Notes under the pieces: model-generated | The model's input: only the letters and a program-made list of their open reading frames with translations | What the model was told of the DNA's origin: nothing | Database searches by the model: none | Translations under genes and position numbers: made by a program | Shown here: positions 6,828-8,717 of the stretch, one piece after another | How the letters are laid out: every line of letters begins with the position of its first letter | How positions within the stretch are numbered: the stretch's first letter is position 1 | Origin: Desulfovibrio sp. | Lineage (GTDB): Bacteria; Desulfobacterota; Desulfovibrionia; Desulfovibrionales; Desulfovibrionaceae | Assembly (NCBI GenBank): GCA_014804865.1 | Contig: JAAUYY010000023.1 | Location: forward strand, 4,542-13,258 | Length of the DNA: 8,717 bases | Reading direction: 5' to 3'

Positions 6828-6861
6828 AGAAATGAAACCGGAGCTTTCGCGCTCCGGTCTC
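6828..6861 (-). terminator. Intrinsic terminator of the FG-GAP repeat gene
   Basis: A perfect 8-bp stem, ACCGGAGC (6837-6844) with GCTCCGGT (6851-6858), encloses a 6-base loop that reads GCGAAA on the minus strand. Two more pairs close it beyond one mismatch. On the minus strand it is followed by TTCATTTCT, a T-rich though broken tract. It begins about 25 nt after the stop codon of the repeat-protein gene at 6887, the normal place for a terminator. It implies that purD is transcribed from its own promoter in 6634-6827. Confidence 0.72.
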
Positions 6862-6886
6862 ATAACGGCGTAACAAATTCGCGGCG

Positions 6887-8572
6887 TCAGCGACGCGGAT
6901 TTACTTCAAAATCGCTCATATCCGCCGGCGTATTTGGATCAGCCTGGGTAACGTCGAGGGGATAGGCCATGATCATGCATTGTCTGGAGCCTATGCCCAA
7001 TTCTGGCGAAGTGTTCACTCCGACTACGAGATCCGTGATTCCGTCGTTGGTGACGTCGGCCAGATCAATTTCGGCTACGGAACCACGAATGCGACGCGTT
7101 TTCCATTTCAGCGCCAAACCTACGCCGTCCCAGAACAAGGCGTGAATTTCGCCCTGCGGAAAATAACGATAGCGGTCGAATAGTTGCGAAGCGGTCGAAA
7201 TAGGCTTGTTGAGCAAAAGCACATTTTCGCCTGTGTCGCCTATATCGGCGGCTATAAGGCGCATGGGCGCGTAATATTTTCCCGGGAGCTGGGTTTTTTT
7301 ATCGATGGCCAGCCCAGGCATGCTCTTATAATGCTCCATGCCGGTGGCGGAGCCTGAAAATCTTTCCATCGTGGTATGGATGGGAGATGTTCCGTTACCC
7401 TGAAAGAGCTTTATATTTTCGTTGTCGGTCAGCATGACAAGAAGCGGCGTCGGGCTGTCTTTTCCGGCGGGAATCCAGGCTACATTAAATACATTCGCGC
7501 CCGACGGCAAAGACAGACGCGTTCCCAACGCGTATTTGTCGCCGTTTTTGACCAGCAGATGAACGCCGGGGGCGAACAGTTTGACTGAATCGAAATTTTG
7601 TCCCACAAGAGTCGGGGCGAAGGTAGGCGGAACCCGCAAAACGCTCGCGAAATAGGGAATACGCGGCGCAGGTTGCGAAAATTTATTGCCCTTGAAGGAG
7701 AAGAAAAAGGAATATGGGCGATTTGTGTCTTCTTCGAATGTGGCGACGACCAGATCCGCGGCGCCGTCCCTGTTCAGATCGATGGAGCGCATGGAGAAAT
7801 TGGCATTCGAAGCGGATACTGTAGTTTCTCCGAGTTGTTTGAGCTGGTTGCCGTTTTCCCAAACATAGATATAAAGTTTCGTATCGCTAAGGATCGCGAT
7901 TTCATTCTTGCCGTCGCCGTTAAAATCCGCGACAGCCATATCCACCATATTGGTCTTTATACGCTGGCTAACCATCCGCGATCCATCCTGACTGCCCGCT
8001 CCCTGGTAACGGAACTGCGGATTCAGATAGACCTGATTGTTTCCCGTCTCGTTTACGATGATATCGCCTTTCTGGGCGCCGCCTTTGGCCGCTCCCCTGT
8101 TGGCCATAAAACCCGGTTTTTGCGCTACGCTTACGCCCATCGCCTCCGAGCCGAGGGCCGCGCTCAAGCCCTGTACTGTTCCCGTCAGATTGCTTAACGA
8201 ACCCGACGCCGATTTCGACCATATCTTCCCTTGCTTATCGACGCTATGGAGCTCGACTGTGGCGTCGTTGCCGACGACATTGACGACTCCCCAGATGGCG
8301 TAATCGGCGTTCGACTGCTTCAGCGCTTTCGCGGCGTCGGCTTGCGACGAGCCGACGGTCGTCGCAGTCTGACCCTTCAAAACCCCGGCTTGCGACAGAT
8401 GATTTTTTATCGTGCCGGAAACGGCCTTGGAAAGATAGCCATAGCTCTTTGGGGCGTTAACGGAAAAGGGCATGATGACAAACATCTTTTCGGCCGCGCG
8501 ACATATGGTCGCGGAGAAAAGAACGGCAAAGGCCAGACAGATGAACGCGGAAGCATTTAGGGCTTTTCGCAT
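6887..8572 (-). CDS. Exported FG-GAP/VCBS repeat protein with TolB-N-like N-terminus
   Basis: The 561-residue protein begins with a Sec signal peptide: basic MRK, a hydrophobic core to about residue 23, and cleavage near CRA-AEK (24-29), so it should be periplasmic. Residues ~30-145 read as an alpha/beta domain: strand KMFVIMPFSV, a helix, an A/Q-rich helix, then ADYAIWGVVNVVGNDATVEL and a 'VD..GKIWS' strand, much like the N-terminal domain of TolB. Calcium-loop-like FG-GAP/VCBS motifs follow at 216-225 (DFNGDGKNEI), 265-275 (DLNRDGAADLV), weakly at 442-454, and at 505-518 (ADVTNDGITDLVVG), implying a beta-propeller. I chose the ATG at 8572 over one at 8587 (566 residues) because GGGAGAG lies at good spacing before the former, nothing precedes the latter, and the shorter form has a better signal peptide. 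Its function is unknown; ligand or envelope-protein binding is likely. Confidence 0.82.
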   Translation of the reverse strand: MRKALNASAFICLAFAVLFSATICRAAEKMFVIMPFSVNAPKSYGYLSKAVSGTIKNHLSQAGVLKGQTATTVGSSQADAAKALKQSNADYAIWGVVNVVGNDATVELHSVDKQGKIWSKSASGSLSNLTGTVQGLSAALGSEAMGVSVAQKPGFMANRGAAKGGAQKGDIIVNETGNNQVYLNPQFRYQGAGSQDGSRMVSQRIKTNMVDMAVADFNGDGKNEIAILSDTKLYIYVWENGNQLKQLGETTVSASNANFSMRSIDLNRDGAADLVVATFEEDTNRPYSFFFSFKGNKFSQPAPRIPYFASVLRVPPTFAPTLVGQNFDSVKLFAPGVHLLVKNGDKYALGTRLSLPSGANVFNVAWIPAGKDSPTPLLVMLTDNENIKLFQGNGTSPIHTTMERFSGSATGMEHYKSMPGLAIDKKTQLPGKYYAPMRLIAADIGDTGENVLLLNKPISTASQLFDRYRYFPQGEIHALFWDGVGLALKWKTRRIRGSVAEIDLADVTNDGITDLVVGVNTSPELGIGSRQCMIMAYPLDVTQADPNTPADMSDFEVNPRR

Positions 8573-8597
8573 GATTCGCTCTCCCATGAGAAAGACG

Positions 8598-8616
8598 CGC
8601 GCGGCAATTTCGCGCG
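8598..8616 (-). repeat. GC-only hairpin in the leader of the repeat-protein gene
   Basis: CGCGCG (8598-8603) and CGCGCG (8611-8616) form a 6-bp stem around a 7-base loop, about 25 nt before the start codon at 8572 and upstream of its GGGAGAG ribosome-binding site. A GC-only stem this close to the start could affect translation or mRNA stability. There is no T tract, so it is not a terminator. Confidence 0.35.
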
Positions 8617-8635
8617 GGTATCCTTATCTAAATCG

Positions 8636-8677
8636 AAAAAAATTTTAGTCCCTCCGGCGTCCGCAGGGATCTCTAAA
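8636..8677 (-). terminator. Intrinsic terminator of a minus-strand gene entering from the right
   Basis: On the minus strand the stem is TTTAG, a 3-base bulge (AGA), TCCCT, one G-G mismatch, CGG, loop ACG, CCG, AGGGA, CTAAA. This gives 13 pairs, followed by one A and then seven T (8642-8636). That is a textbook intrinsic terminator. It sits upstream of the FG-GAP gene and reads in the same direction, so it most likely ends the transcript of a gene lying mostly beyond the right edge. An exact TATAAT on the minus strand (8682-8677) overlaps its first base. If that were a real promoter, the hairpin would instead be a very early attenuator, but no good -35 box supports this. Confidence 0.65.
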
Positions 8678-8717
8678 TTATAGGATCAAAAGGACTTGCG
8701 CAATAGCCCGGCGGAGC
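8678..8717 (-). CDS. Possible C-terminal end of an upstream minus-strand gene (partial)
   Basis: All three minus-strand frames are open from the right edge to stops at 8686, 8678 or 8673, just before the terminator. The frame ending in TAA at 8680-8678 would give LRRAIAQVLLIL, which looks protein-like and leaves the stem starting almost at the stop. The frame ending at 8686 (SAGLLRKSF) is equally possible. The presence of a gene end is inferred from the terminator. Its frame and identity cannot be decided from 40 bases. Confidence 0.3.
   Translation of the reverse strand, partial: LRRAIAQVLLIL

Noticed and set aside
7598..8197. 199-codon plus-strand open frame
   Set aside because: It is antisense to the FG-GAP repeat gene, with no ribosome-binding site and no domain.
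8573..8587. Upstream ATG at 8587 giving a five-residue longer repeat protein
   Set aside because: No ribosome-binding site precedes it, and the GGGAGAG that serves the ATG at 8572 would itself be inside the coding sequence.
8624..8648. Sigma-28-like sequence (TAAAATTT ... GATAA) on the minus strand
   Set aside because: The spacing between the two halves is about 8 nt rather than 11, and the first half belongs to the terminator stem and T tract.

Overview
This is an ordinary-looking stretch of bacterial chromosome with seven supported protein genes and no rRNA, tRNA, insertion sequence, CRISPR array or phage gene that I could see. Coding DNA is moderately GC-rich, with very frequent TCGCGA/CGCG words, and one AT-rich intergenic block lies at the left end. 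The style of the MFS protein and the FG-GAP repeat protein, together with a Gram-negative type signal peptide, suggests a Desulfovibrionaceae-like (Desulfobacterota) Gram-negative. That is inference from remembered family style, not from a database search.

Layout. Positions 1-328 are AT-rich and hold a candidate promoter. Three plus-strand genes follow: a small HicB-like protein (329-631), a ten-helix TDT/SLAC1-family anion or dicarboxylate transporter (691-1710), and a membrane-anchored spermidine-synthase-like protein (1786-3297). They converge on a minus-strand block. Read in its own direction, that block runs from the right edge: an exported FG-GAP/VCBS repeat protein (8572-6887) with its own intrinsic terminator, purD (6633-5332), an MFS transporter (5162-3882) and a VIT/CCC1-type membrane protein (3877-3353). 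The last two are separated by only 4 nt and almost certainly share a transcript. A second intrinsic terminator at 8636-8677 suggests that another minus-strand gene ends just inside or at the right edge.

How the genes fit together. Only MFS-VIT is a convincing operon. purD supplies the glycine-addition step of purine synthesis and looks like a lone housekeeping gene. The transporter and the spermidine-synthase-like gene are co-directional with a 75-nt gap, but no shared pathway can be shown. The most interesting item is the exported repeat protein. Its N-terminal part reads like a TolB-N-type alpha/beta domain, followed by FG-GAP blades, so its architecture parallels TolB while using a different propeller. 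I found no convincing new multi-gene system. The other leads are an orphan HicB-like gene with an atypical tail, a VIT protein without the usual metal-binding insertion, and several inverted repeats in the gaps around purD.
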